A stretch of DNA of 64,000 bases from Taeniopygia guttata (Eukaryota > Chordata > Aves > Passeriformes > Estrildidae): the NCBI RefSeq assembly GCF_048771995.1, contig NC_133025.1, forward strand, positions 1,488,001 to 1,552,000, given 5' to 3'. This document shows positions 21,601-30,835 of this stretch, piece after piece. Positions within the stretch are counted from its first letter, which is position 1. Each line of letters opens with the position of its first letter. Under the pieces are notes generated by a model. It was not told the DNA's origin. It saw only the letters and a program-made list of their open reading frames with translations, and did no database searches. The position numbers and the translations under genes were made by a program.

Positions 21601-24600
21601 GCCATTCCAGAGCAATTCCAGGGGAATTCCAGAGTCAATCCAGGGTCAATCCTGGGCAATTCCTGGGTTATTCTGTTGACATTCATTCCAGGTCAATCCC
21701 AAGGTCATTCCAGGGTCATTCCGGGTTCATTCCTGGGTTATTTCAGGGACATTCATTCCAGGGATATTCGAAGGTCATTCCAGGGCAATTCCAGGGTCAA
21801 TCCAGGGCAATTCCAGGGCAATTCTTGGGTTATTTCAGGGACATTCATTCCAGGGACATTCGAAGGTCATTCCAGGGCAATTCCAGGGTCATTCCAGGGC
21901 AATTCCAGGGACATTAATTCCAGGGACATTCCAGAGCAATTCCAGGGGAATTCCAGGGTCAATCCAGGGCAATTCTTGGGTCATTCTGGGGACATTCATT
22001 CCAGGTCAATCCCAAGGTCATCCCAGGGCAATTCCGGGTTCATTCCTGGGTTATTCCAGGGACATTCATTCCAGGGACATTCGAAGGTCATTCCAGGGTT
22101 ATTCCAGAGCAATTCAAGGGCAATTTCAGGGACATTAATTCCAGGGACATTCCAGAGCAATTCTGGGGCCATTCATGGGCCATTCCAGAGCAATTCCAGG
22201 GTCAATCCAGGGCAATTCTGGGTTCATTCCTGGGTTATTCCAGGGACATTCATTCCAGGGATATTTGAAGGTCATTCCAGGGCAATTCCAGGTTCATTCC
22301 TGGGTTATTCCAGGGACATTTGAAGGTCATTCCAGGGCAATTCCAAGCTCATTTGAGGGCAATTCCCGGGACATTCATTCCAGAGCAATTCTGGGGCCAT
22401 TCCAGGGCAGTTCCAGGGCAATTCCAGGGTTATTCCAGAGCAATTCCAGGGCAATTTCAGGTACATTAATTCCAGGGACATTCCAGAGCAATTCTGGGGC
22501 CATTCCGGGGCCATTCCAGAGCAATTCCAGGGGAATTCCAGGGTCAATCCAGGGCAATTCCTGGGTCATTCTGGCAACATTCATTCCAGGTCAATCCCAA
22601 GGTCATTCCAGGGCAATTCTGGGTTCATTCCTGGGTTATTCCAGGGACATTCATTCCAGGGACATTCAAAGGTCATTCCAGGGCAATTTCAGGGTCATTC
22701 CAGGGCAATTCCAAGGCCATTCCAGGGCAATTCAATGGGTATTTCTAGGGCAATTCCTGGGTTATTCCAAGGACATTAATTCCAGGTCAATTCCGAGGTC
22801 ACTGAAGGGTCATTCCAGAGCAATTCCAGGGCAATTTGATCCTTGTGGGTTGAGATTTCCCAGTTTTCAGTGGGAATTCACAGATTTCAGTGGGATTTTC
22901 CTGGTTTCCAGTGGGAATTCTATCCTGCTGGGTTGGGATTTCCCAGTTTCCTGCAGGAATTCCACCCCGGTGGGTCGGGATTTCCCAGTTTTCAGTGGGA
23001 ATTCCTGGATTTCAGTGGGATTTCTGTCATTTTCAGCGCAAATTCCCAGTTTTCAGCAGGAATTTCCGGATTTTGGTGGTATTTCCCAGTTTTCAGTGGG
23101 GATTCCAGCCTGGTGGGTTGGGATTTCCCAGTTTTCAGTGGGAATTCACTAATTTCAGTGGGATTGCCCAGTTTCCAGCGAGAATTGCACCCCGGTGGGT
23201 CGGGATTTCCCAGTTTTCAGTGGGAATTCCTGGATTTCAGTGGGATTTCTCTCATTTTCAGCGCAAATTCCCAGTTTTCAGCAGGAATTTCCGGATTTCG
23301 GTGGTATTTCCCAGTTTTCAGTGGGGATTCCACCCCGGTGGGTTGGGATTTCCCAGTTTTCAGTGGGAATTTCTGGATTTCAGTGGGATTTCTCTCATTT
23401 TCAGCGCAAATTCCCAGTTTTCAGCAGGAATTTCTGGATTTCAGTGGTATTTCCCAGTTTTCAGTGGGGATTCCACCCCGGTGGGTTGGGATTTCCCAGT
23501 TTTCAGTGGGAATTGCACCCCGGTGGGTCGGGATTTCCCAGTTTTCAGTGGGGATTCCACCCCGGTGGGTTGGGATTTCCCAGTTTTCAGTGGGATTCCC
23601 CAGTTTCCAGCAGGAATTCCACCCCGGTGGGTTGGGGTTTCCCAGTTTCCAGCAGGAATTCCACCCCGGTGGGTCAGGATTTCCCAGTTTTCAGTGGGAA
23701 TTCCTGGATTTCAGTGGGATTTCTCTCATTTTCAGCGCAAATTCCCAGTTTTCAGCAGGAATTTCAGGATTTCGGTGGTATTTCTCAGTTTTCAGTGGGA
23801 TTTCCCAGTTTTCAGTGGGGATTCCACCCCGGTGGGTTGGGATTTCCCAGTTTTCAGTGGGATTGCCCAGTTTTCAGTGAAATTCCCCAGTTTCCAGCAG
23901 GAATTGCACCCCGGTGGGTTGGGATTCCCCAGTTTCCAGCAGGAATTCCCGGATCCGGTGGGATTTTCCCGGTTTCCGTGTCCCAGGCAGCCCGGAGTGC
24001 GTGCAGCTGCTGATCGAGGTGGGTGCCAACCTGGAGGCCCACGACTGCCACTTCGGGACCCCCCTGCACGTGGCCTGTGCCCGGGAGCACCTGGACTGTG
24101 CCAAGCTGCTGCTGCAGGCAGGTACGGCATTCCCGCCCGGAATCCTGCTGGGAGAGAGCGGGGGAACCGCTCTGGGAAACGGCTTCTGGCACAGAGCCCT
24201 CGCTGCCATGCCTGAGCCCATTCCTGATCCCATTCCTGAGCCCGTTCCTGATCCTGTTTTTCCCTGCACAGACTCCTCAGTCCCATTCCTGATCCTGTTC
24301 CTGATCCCGTTCCTGATCCTGTTCTTCCCTGCACAGAGCCCTCGCTCCCATGCCTGATCCCGTTCCTGATCCCGTTCCTGATCCTGTTCCTGAGCCCGTT
24401 CCCGATCCCGATCCCATTCCTGAGCCCATTCCTGATCCCGTTCCTGATCCCGTTCCTGATCCCGTTCCTGAGCCCATTCCTGATCCCGTTCCTGATCCCA
24501 TTCCTGATCCCATTCCTGATCCCATTCCTGATCCTGTTCTTCCCTGCACAGAGCCCTCGCTCCCGTTCCTGATCCCGTTCCTGATCCCGTTCCTGAGCCC

Positions 24601-27600
24601 ATTCCTGATCCCATTCCTGATCCCATTCCTGATCCTGTTCTTCCCTGCACAGAGCCCTCGCTCCCATGCCTGAGCCTGTTCCTGATCCCGTTCCTGATCC
24701 CAATCCTGAGCCCGTTCCTGATCCCGTTCCTGAGCCCATTCCTGATCCCGTTCCTGATCCCGTTCCTAAGCCCATTCCTGATCCCGTTCCTGATCCCATT
24801 CCTGATCCCCTTCCTGATCCCATTCCTGATCCTGTTTTTCCCTGCACAGACTCCTCAGTCCCATTCCTGATCTCGTTCCTGAGCCCATTCCTGATCCCAC
24901 TCCTGATCCCATTCTTCCCTGCACAGACCCCTCTGATCCCACTTCTGATTGCTTTTCCCTGGCTAAATTCTATTTTCCCTGGCCAAATCCCCTTTCCCCT
25001 GGATAAATCCCCTTTTCCCTGCCTGGATTTCTTTTTCCCTGGATAAATCCCCTTTTCTCTGCCTGGATCCCCTTTTCTCTGCCTGGATTTCTTTATCCCT
25101 GGCTAAATCCCCTTTTCCCTGGACAAATCCCCTTTCCCCTGGATAAATCCCTTTTTCCATGCCTGGATTCCCTTTTACCTGGCCAAATCCCCTTTTCCCT
25201 GCCTGGATCCCCTTTTCCCAGCCCAGCTCCCCTTTTCCCTGCCCTTTCCCCATTTCCTGGCCGGATTCTCCCGTTTCCCACACGGAATTCTGTGTTTAAA
25301 TTCCCTTTTCCTTGAGATAAATCCCTTTTTCCCTGCCTGAATTTCCTTTTCCCTGGATAAGTCCCCTTTCCCCTGGATAAATCCCTTTTTCCCTGCCCGG
25401 CTCCCCTTTTCCTTGTTTAAATCCCCTTTTCCGTGCCTGGATCCCCTTTTCCCTGCCTGGATCCCCTTTTCCCTGGTTAAATCCCCTTTTCCCTGGCCAA
25501 ATCCTCTTTTCCCTGCCTGGATCCCCTTTTCCCTGGCCAAATCCCCTTTTCCCTGCCTGGATTTTCTTCTCCATGCCTGGATTTCTTTATCCCTAGCTAA
25601 ATCCCCTTTTCCCTGGACAAATCCCCTTTTCCCTGGACAAATCCCCTTTTCCCTGCCTGGATCCCCTTTTCCCTATCTGGATCCCCTTTTCCCAGCCCAG
25701 CTCCCCTTTTCCCTGCCCTTTCCCCTTTTCCCGGCCGGATTCTCCCATTTCCCACGCAGAATTCCATGTTTAAATTCCCTTTTCCTTGAGATAAATTCCT
25801 TTTTCCCTGCCTGAATTTCCGTTTCCCTGGATAAGTCCCCTTTCCCCTGGATAAATCCCCTTTTCCATGCCTGGATTCCCTTTTACCTGGCCAAATCCCC
25901 TTTTCCCAGCCTGGCTCCCCTTTTCCCTGCCTGGATCCCCTTTTCCCTGCCCAGCTCCCCTTTTCCCAGCTTGGCTCCCCTTTTCCCTGCCCTTTCTCCT
26001 TTTCCCGGCTGGATTCTCCCGTTTCCCATGCAGAATTCTGTGTTTAAATTCCCTTTTCCTTGAGATAAATCCCTTTTTCCCTGCCTGAATTTTCTTTTCC
26101 CTGGATAAATCCCCTTTTCCATGCCTGGATCCCCTTTTCCCTGCCCGGCTCCCCTTTTCCTTGTTTAAATCCCCTTTTCCCTGGCCAAATCCTCTTTTCC
26201 CTGCCTGGATCCCCTTTTCCCTGGTTAAATCCCCTTTTCCCTGGCCAAATCCCCTTTTTCCTGCCTGGATCCCCTTTTCCCTGCCTGGATTTTCTTTATC
26301 CCTGGCTAAATCCCATTTTCCCTGGACAAATCCCCTTTCCCCTGGATAAATCCCTTTTGCCAGCCCGGCTTCCTTTTTCCCTGGCCAAATCCCCTTTTCC
26401 CCACCCAGATCACCTTTTCCCTGCCCTTTCCCCTTTTCCTGATTGGATTCTCCCATTTCCCACGCAGAATTCCATGTTTAAATTCCCTTTTCCTCGAGAT
26501 AAATCCCCTTTTCCCTGCCCTTTCCCCATTTCCCGGCCGGACTCTCCCGTTTCCCACGCGGAATTCCGTGTGCCGTGCCAGGAGCCAACGTGAACGCTGC
26601 CAAGCTGCACGAGACCGCGCTGCACCACGCGGCCAAGGTGCGCAACGTGGACCTGGTGCAGCTGCTGGTGGAGTTCGGGGGCAACATCTACGCCCGGGAC
26701 AACCGCGGCAAGAAACCCTCGGATTACACCTGGAGCAGCAGCCCCACCGCCAAGTGCTTCGAGTTCTACGAGAGTGAGTGCGGAAAATCGGCTTTTCCCG
26801 GGAGTTTGGCCATCAAATCCACTTTTTCTTTGGAATTTGGCCATCAAATCCCCTTTTTATTGTGAATTTGGCCATCAAATCCACTTTGTCCTGGGAATTC
26901 AGTCATCAAATCCTCTTTTTCTTGGGGATTCAGTCATCAAATCCCCTCTTTTACTGGGAATTTGGCCATCAAATCCACTTTATCCTGGGAATTTGATCAT
27001 CAAATCCCCCTTTCTCCTGAAAATATGGTCATCACATCCCCTTTTTCTGGGAGTTTGGCCATCAAATTCCTTTGTCCTGGGAATTTGGCCATCAAATCCA
27101 CTTTGTCCTGGGAGTTTGGCCATCAAATCCACTTTTCTTTGGAATTTGGCCATCAAATCCCCTTTGTCCTGAGAATTTGGTCATGAAATCCTCTTTCTCT
27201 TGGGAATGTGGCCATCAGATCTCCTGATCCAGTTGAATTTGGCCATGAAATTCCCTTTGTCCTGTGAGTTTGGCCATCAAATCTCCTTTTACTGTGAATT
27301 CGGTCATCAAATCCCTTTTGTCCTGAGACTTTGGCCATCAAATCCACTTTTTTTTTGGAATTTGGCCATCAGATCCCCTTTTTATTGTGAATTTGACTAT
27401 CAAATCCACTTTGTCCTGGGAGTTTGGCCATCAAATCCCCCTTTCTCCTGAAAATTTGGTCATCACATTCCCTTTTTCTGGGATTTTGGCCATCAAATCC
27501 ACTTTGTCCTGGTAATTCAGTCATCAAATCCCTTTTTTATTAGGGATTTGGCTGCCAAATGCACTTTGTCTTGGGTGTTTATCCCATTTTATCCCGTTTT

Positions 27601-30096
27601 TATCCCATTTCCCCATTCCTGACCCCATTTTTCCCCATTTTTATCCCATTTCCCCATTCCTGACCCCGTTTTTCCCCATTTTTATCCCATTTTTATCCCA
27701 TTTCCCCATTCCTGACCCCATTTTTCCTGTTTTTATCCCATTTCTCATCCCATTTCCCTGTTTTTATCCCATTTCCCCATTCCTGACCCCGTTTTCCCCC
27801 ATTTTTATCCCATTTTTATCCCATCTCCCCATTCGTGACCCCGTTTTTCCTGTTTTTATCCCATTTCTGATCCCATTTCCCCATTTTTATCCCATTTCCC
27901 CATTCCTGCCCCCGTTTTTCCCCATTCCTGCCCCCGTTTTTCCCGTTTTTCCCCATTCCTGCCCCCGTTTTTCCCGTTTTTTACCCCATTTCTGATCCCA
28001 TTTCCCTGGTGTTATCCCATTTTCCCGTTCCTGACCCTGTTTTTCCCATTTTTATCCCATTTCCCCATTCCTGACCCCCTTTTTCGCCATTTTTATCTCA
28101 TTTTTATCCCATTTCCCCATTCCTGACCCCGTTTTCCCCAATTTTAATCCCATTTCCCCATTCCTGACCCTGTTTTTCCTGGTTTTTCCCCGTTCCTGAC
28201 CCCATTTTTCCCCATTTTTATCCCATTTCCCCATTCCTGACCCCGTTTTTCCCCATTCCTGACCCCGTTTTTCCTGTTTTTATCCCATTTCTGACCCCAT
28301 TTCCCTGTTTTTATCACATTTTCCCGTTCCTGACCCCGTTTTTCCCCATTTTTATCCCATTTCCTCATTCCTGACCCCGTTTTTCCCCATTTTTATCCCA
28401 TTTCCCCGTTCCTGACCCCGTTTTTCCCCATTTTCATCTAATTTTTATCCCATTTCCCCATTCCTGACCCGGTTTTTCGCCATTTTTATCTCATTTTTAT
28501 CCCATTTCCCCATTCCTGACCCCGTTTTCCCCAATTTTAATCCCATTTCCCCATTCCTGCCCCCATTTTTCCCGTTTTTATCCCATTTCTGATCCCATTT
28601 CCCTGTCTTTATCCCATTTCCCCATTCCTGATCCTGTTTTTCCCCATTTGTATCCCATTTCCCCGTTCCTGACCCCGTTTTTCTCCATTCCTGACCCTGT
28701 TTTCCCCATTTTTTCCCCCATTTCTGATCCCATTTCCCTGTTCCTGACCCCGTTTTTCCCCATTTTTTCCCCATTTTTATCCCATTTCCCCGTTCCTGAC
28801 CCCGTTTTTCCCCATTTTTATCCCATTTCCCCGTTCCTGACCCTGTTTTTCCCCATTTTTGTCCCATTTTTATCCCATTTTTATCCCATTTCCCCGTTCC
28901 TGACCCCGTTTTTCCCCATTTTCATCCCATTTTTATCCCATTTCCCCATTCCTGACCCTGTTTTTCCTGGTTTTATCCCATTTCTGATCCCATTTCCCCA
29001 TTTTTATCCCATTTCCCCATTCCTGACCCTGTTTTTTCCCCATTTTTATCCCATTTCCCCATTCCTGACCCTGTTTTTCCTGTTTTTATCCCATTTCTGA
29101 TCCCATTTCCCTGTTTTTATCCCATTTCCCCGTTCCTGACCCCGTTTTTCCCCATTTTTATCCCATTTCCCCGTTCCTGACCCTGTTTTTCCCGTTTTTA
29201 TCCCATTTCTGATCCCATTTCCCTGTTTTTATCCCATTTTCCCATTCCTAACCCCGTTTTCCCCCATTTTTATCCCATTTCCCCATTCCTGACCCCGTTT
29301 TCCCCCATTTTTATCCCATTTCCCTGTTCCTGACCCCGTTTTTCCCCATTTTTATCCCATTTTTATCCCATTTCCCCGTTCCTGACCCCATTTTTCCCCA
29401 CTTTTATCCCATTTCCCCGTTCCTGACCCCGTTTTCCCCCATTTTTATCCCATTTTTATCCCATTTCCCCATTCCTGACCCTGTTTTTCCTGTTTTTTTC
29501 CCATTTCTGATCCCATTTCCCTGTTTTTATCCCATTTCCCCATTCCTGACCCCGTTTTTTCCCATTTTTATCCCATTTCCCCATTCCTGACCCCGGTTTT
29601 CCCCATTTTTTATCCCATTTTCCCATTCCTGACCCCATTTTTCCCCATTCCTGACCCCATTTTTCCCATTTTTATCCCATTTTTATTCCATTTCCCCATT
29701 CCTGACCCCATTTTTCCCCATTTTTATCCCATTTCCCCATTCCTGACCCCGTTTTTCCCCATTCCTGACCCCGTTTTCCCCGTTTTTATCCCATTTCCCC
29801 ATTCCTGACCCCGTTTTTCCCCATTCCTGACCCCGTTTTTCCCCATTCCTGACCCCGTTTTCCCGTTTTTATCCCATTCCTGATCCCATTTCCCCATTCC
29901 TGCCCCCATTTTCCCCATTTTTCCCCATTTCTGATCCCATTTCCCGTTTCCGCCCCGCTGTCCCGCAGAGACGCCGCTGAGCCTGGCGCAGCTGTGCCGT
30001 GTCACCGTGCGCCGCGCCGCCGGCCAGCGCGGCCTGGACAAGATCTCCAAGCTGGAAATTCCCCCCCGGCTCATCCGGTACCTCTCCTACAACTGA
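12549..30096 (+). CDS. ASB13: Ankyrin repeat and SOCS box protein 13 (six coding exons)
   Basis: Coding segments are 12549-12609, 16193-16380, 19493-19643, 23987-24121, 26582-26773 and 29969-30096. They total 855 bases, giving 284 residues plus stop, in one unbroken frame with matching splice phases. After a glycine-rich N-terminus come six ankyrin repeats (about residues 27-221), for example TPVHEAARRGEILQL and SPLHEACMSGSPECV. A C-terminal SOCS box follows (about 243-284), with BC-box SLAQLC and Cul5-box-like IPPRLIRYLSYN. In this family the SOCS box recruits Elongin B/C and cullin-5, and the ankyrin repeats bind the ubiquitylation substrate. Human ASB13 is 278 residues, so the length is normal. 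The start is the Kozak-like GCCATGG in the CpG island. All introns are packed with tandem repeats. The gene looks functional. Confidence 0.96.
13122..13412 (-). mobile_element. CR1 LINE 3' fragment, antisense
   Basis: Phrases GGACACCTCCCACTGTCCCA, GGATCCAGGGGCAGCC and CCTCTGGCAGTGGGAGCC follow the antisense order of the passerine CR1 3' region. It lies in ASB13 intron 1 and has no ORF. Confidence 0.75.
13556..13825 (-). mobile_element. Second CR1 LINE 3' fragment, antisense
   Basis: It opens with CAGAATCCTGGACCAGTTTG and GGGTGGGAAGGGACCTCAAA, the antisense of a CR1 3' terminus. It then follows the same order as the copy at 13122-13412. Bases shared between the two copies are nearly identical, so either two related insertions or one insertion plus a local duplication is possible. 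Confidence 0.75.
14110..15310. repeat. ASB13 intron 1 minisatellite (65-80 bp unit)
   Basis: The unit is marked by TTTGGGAAGGGATTTTTGAG, CTGGGCTGAGTTTTCCCTTG and ATCCCAGCTCTTTTTCC. About 15 copies fill 1.2 kb. Later units carry CCATGTTCCTCCAGGAATCC boxes. Minus-strand frames with KRAGIKEKLSP-like repeats are artefacts. Confidence 0.9.
15311..15521 (-). mobile_element. Possible leader remnant next to LTR copy B
   Basis: This 0.2 kb block is not part of the neighbouring minisatellite. Read on the minus strand, just after the LTR end comes TTTGGCACCCCACGGGAT, which resembles a retroviral primer-binding site beginning TGG. If so, LTR B keeps a scrap of internal region. Alternatively it is host sequence and the LTR is solo. 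The evidence is slight. Confidence 0.3.
15522..16124 (-). mobile_element. Endogenous retrovirus LTR (copy B)
   Basis: A 603-base block is the diverged reverse complement of the LTR at 5168-5785, roughly 90% identical by eye. On its own strand it begins TGTGGGAATCC and ends GATTCCAACA. The flanks AAATAC and AAACAC could be a decayed 6-base target duplication. It lies in ASB13 intron 1 and ends 68 bases before exon 2. No viral genes adjoin it. It is a fossil of moderate age, old enough for the two copies to have diverged visibly. Confidence 0.8.
16193..16380 (+). CDS. ASB13: ASB13 coding exon 2
   Basis: Encodes residues 21-83, covering ankyrin repeat 1 and most of repeat 2. The acceptor is CTCTTCCCCAG after a long T-run. 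The donor is CAG|GTCTGC, which lacks the usual A at +3/+4 and G at +5 and is the weakest donor in the gene. Phase and homology nevertheless fix it. Confidence 0.93.
16755..17717 (+). repeat. Right arm of the 0.97 kb inverted duplication
   Basis: This is the inverted copy of 586-1556, inside ASB13 intron 2. A shorter internal echo exists: the GGGGAAAAGCTGGGAGAGGG box appears at about 16695 and again at about 17080. The arm ends exactly where the TTTTAACC array starts. Confidence 0.85.
17718..19480. repeat. ASB13 intron 2 pyrimidine-rich minisatellite (~21 bp)
   Basis: The unit is CTTTTAACCTGCTTTTCCCTA with half-unit variants. It fills about 1.76 kb and runs to within a dozen bases of exon 3, so it supplies the polypyrimidine tract of the acceptor. 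Purines on the plus strand are almost limited to AA and single G. Higher-order blocks containing CACCTGCTTATGCCTGC recur. Confidence 0.92.
19493..19643 (+). CDS. ASB13: ASB13 coding exon 3
   Basis: Encodes residues 84-133 plus one base: the end of ankyrin repeat 2, repeat 3 and the start of repeat 4. The acceptor is GCTCCCTCAG and the donor is GAGCG|GTGAGC. Exon 3 is GC-rich, in sharp contrast with the AT-rich array on its left. Confidence 0.95.
19650..22830. repeat. ASB13 intron 3 minisatellite A (11-bp unit)
   Basis: The unit is ATTCCAGGGNN, usually ATTCCAGGGCA or ATTCCAGGGAC. It fills 3.2 kb in an irregular higher-order pattern. The landmark CAGGTCAATCCCAAGGTC recurs at about 19727, 19958, 20268, 21153, 21690, 22002 and 22588, with variants at 20761 and 21456. 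A 428-codon frame across it is an 11-residue periodic artefact. Confidence 0.93.
22840..23975. repeat. ASB13 intron 3 minisatellite B (TTTTCAG-rich)
   Basis: GGGATTTCCCAGTTTTCAGT is the dominant phrase over 1.1 kb. A longer block contains CATTTTCAGCGCAAATTCCC at about 23030, 23250, 23395 and 23730. CACCCCGGTGGGT boxes alternate with it. Almost every unit ends in a TTTCAG acceptor-like hexamer. The array runs to within about ten bases of exon 4. Confidence 0.92.
23987..24121 (+). CDS. ASB13: ASB13 coding exon 4
   Basis: Encodes residues 134-178 plus one base: most of ankyrin repeats 4 and 5. The acceptor is CCGTGTCCCAG and the donor is GCAG|GTACGG. Phase 1 is kept at both ends. Confidence 0.95.
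24205..24940. repeat. ASB13 intron 4 minisatellite A (12-bp unit)
   Basis: The unit is CCTGATCCCGTT or CCTGAGCCCATT. It is broken by six copies of a TTCCCTGCACAGA block followed by CTCCTCAGTCC or GCCCTCGCTCC, at about 24258, 24328, 24539, 24642, 24837 and 24918. Twelve bases give four-residue periodic frames, which are not coding. Confidence 0.92.
24950..26510. repeat. ASB13 intron 4 minisatellite B (~20 bp) with higher-order copies of the acceptor region
   Basis: The unit is GATCCCCTTTTCCCTGCCTG. Four longer blocks, starting near 25241, 25713, 25986 and 26422, contain GCCCTTTCC..., GGATTCTCCC and TTTCCCACGCAGAATTC. They closely resemble the native sequence just before exon 5 (26513-26581). 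Confidence 0.9.
26582..26773 (+). CDS. ASB13: ASB13 coding exon 5
   Basis: Encodes residues 179-242 plus one base: the end of repeat 5, ankyrin repeat 6 and the linker with KKPSDYTWSSS. The acceptor is GTGCCGTGCCAG, with an unusually poor pyrimidine tract in the last 15 bases. The donor is GAGA|GTGAGT. Confidence 0.95.
26795..27570. repeat. ASB13 intron 5 minisatellite A (~31 bp)
   Basis: The unit is TTTGGCCATCAAATCCACTT followed by TGTCCTGGGAA, with about 25 copies. It starts some 20 bases after the exon 5 donor. Confidence 0.9.
27575..29950. repeat. ASB13 intron 5 minisatellite B (~41 bp)
   Basis: The unit combines TTTTTATCCCATTTCCCCAT and TCCTGACCCCGTTTTTCCCC. It fills 2.4 kb and reaches within about 20 bases of exon 6. 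The plus strand is strongly pyrimidine-rich. Confidence 0.92.
29969..30096 (+). CDS. ASB13: ASB13 coding exon 6 (SOCS box) and stop
   Basis: Encodes residues 243-284 and a TGA stop at 30094-30096. It holds the whole SOCS box, with SLAQLCRVTVRRA (Elongin C-binding BC box) and IPPRLIRYL (Cul5 box). The acceptor is CCGCTGTCCCGCAG. Confidence 0.95.
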
Positions 30097-30660
30097 CCGA
30101 GCCGGGAACAGCCCAATTCCCGGGAAAACCCCACGGGATCTGGGAATTCTCCTGCTCTTCTACCTCCCCCAGACCCCCTTTTAATTTAATTTCAGGCACT
30201 GCTGTAAATAGGAATTGTCAGGATTTCTCCTCTTCCCTGTCAGCTTTTTTGGGATTTCCCAGCTGGGGTTTCCCTGATTTTCCCGGATTTCCTCGGTGGG
30301 ATCCAGCCAGGTGGGAGGGAAATGGGATAACTGGGGAGTGGGAATCATTCCAGCTGGGAATTCCTTGCTCTGGAGCAGCTCTGATCCCATTTCTGATCCC
30401 ATTTTTCCCATTTCTGATCCCATTTTCATCCCATTTTTCTCTGCACAGACTCCTCTGATCCTACTTCTGATCCCATTTTTCCCATTTTTCCCTGCAGAGA
30501 CCCCTCTGATCCCAGTTTTCCCATTTTTATCCCATCACCCATCCCCTTCTGGATGATCCAGGACCCCTTTCCCTGCTGGCTGCAGAGGGACTGGGAGGGG
30601 AAATCCTTGGATTTGGATGGGATCCCACCCTTGGGAATAACTCCAGGGACAGCTGCGAGC
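30097..30660 (+). other. Probable ASB13 3' UTR and flank
   Basis: Follows the stop codon directly. It contains two more CTGCACAGACTCCTCTGATC-type blocks of the intron 4 family, near 30440 and 30493. No clear AATAAA was found close to the stop, so the 3' end is not located. Confidence 0.5.
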
Positions 30661-30669
30661 CCAGCTGGG

Positions 30670-30835
30670 GGCAAATTAATTCCCTGTTAATTCATTAATT
30701 CCCTAAATTAACAATTTCCTAAATTAACAATTCCCTAAATGAATTCCCTAAATGAATGATTCCCTAAATGAATTCCCTAAATTAACAATTCCCTAAATTA
30801 ACGATTCCCTAAAGCAATTCCCTAAATGAACGAGC
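30670..30835. repeat. Short (AATTCCCTAAATTAAC)n array
   Basis: ATTCCCTAAATTAAC and ATTCCCTAAATGAA units of about 15 bases are repeated roughly ten times. Confidence 0.85.

Noticed and set aside
19493-22323. Frames up to 428 codons with an 11-residue period (QFQGHSRAIPG-like)
   Set aside because: The 11-base unit repeats in phase every 33 bases, so stops are absent by construction. It lies inside ASB13 intron 3.
22843-24847. Frames of 345 and 441 codons (plus) and 351 codons (minus) overlapping ASB13 exon 4
   Set aside because: Repeat-derived and out of frame with the conserved ankyrin coding sequence in exon 4.
24205-30000. Tandem arrays considered as a CRISPR-like structure
   Set aside because: Units are contiguous and degenerate with no unique spacers, in a vertebrate gene intron.
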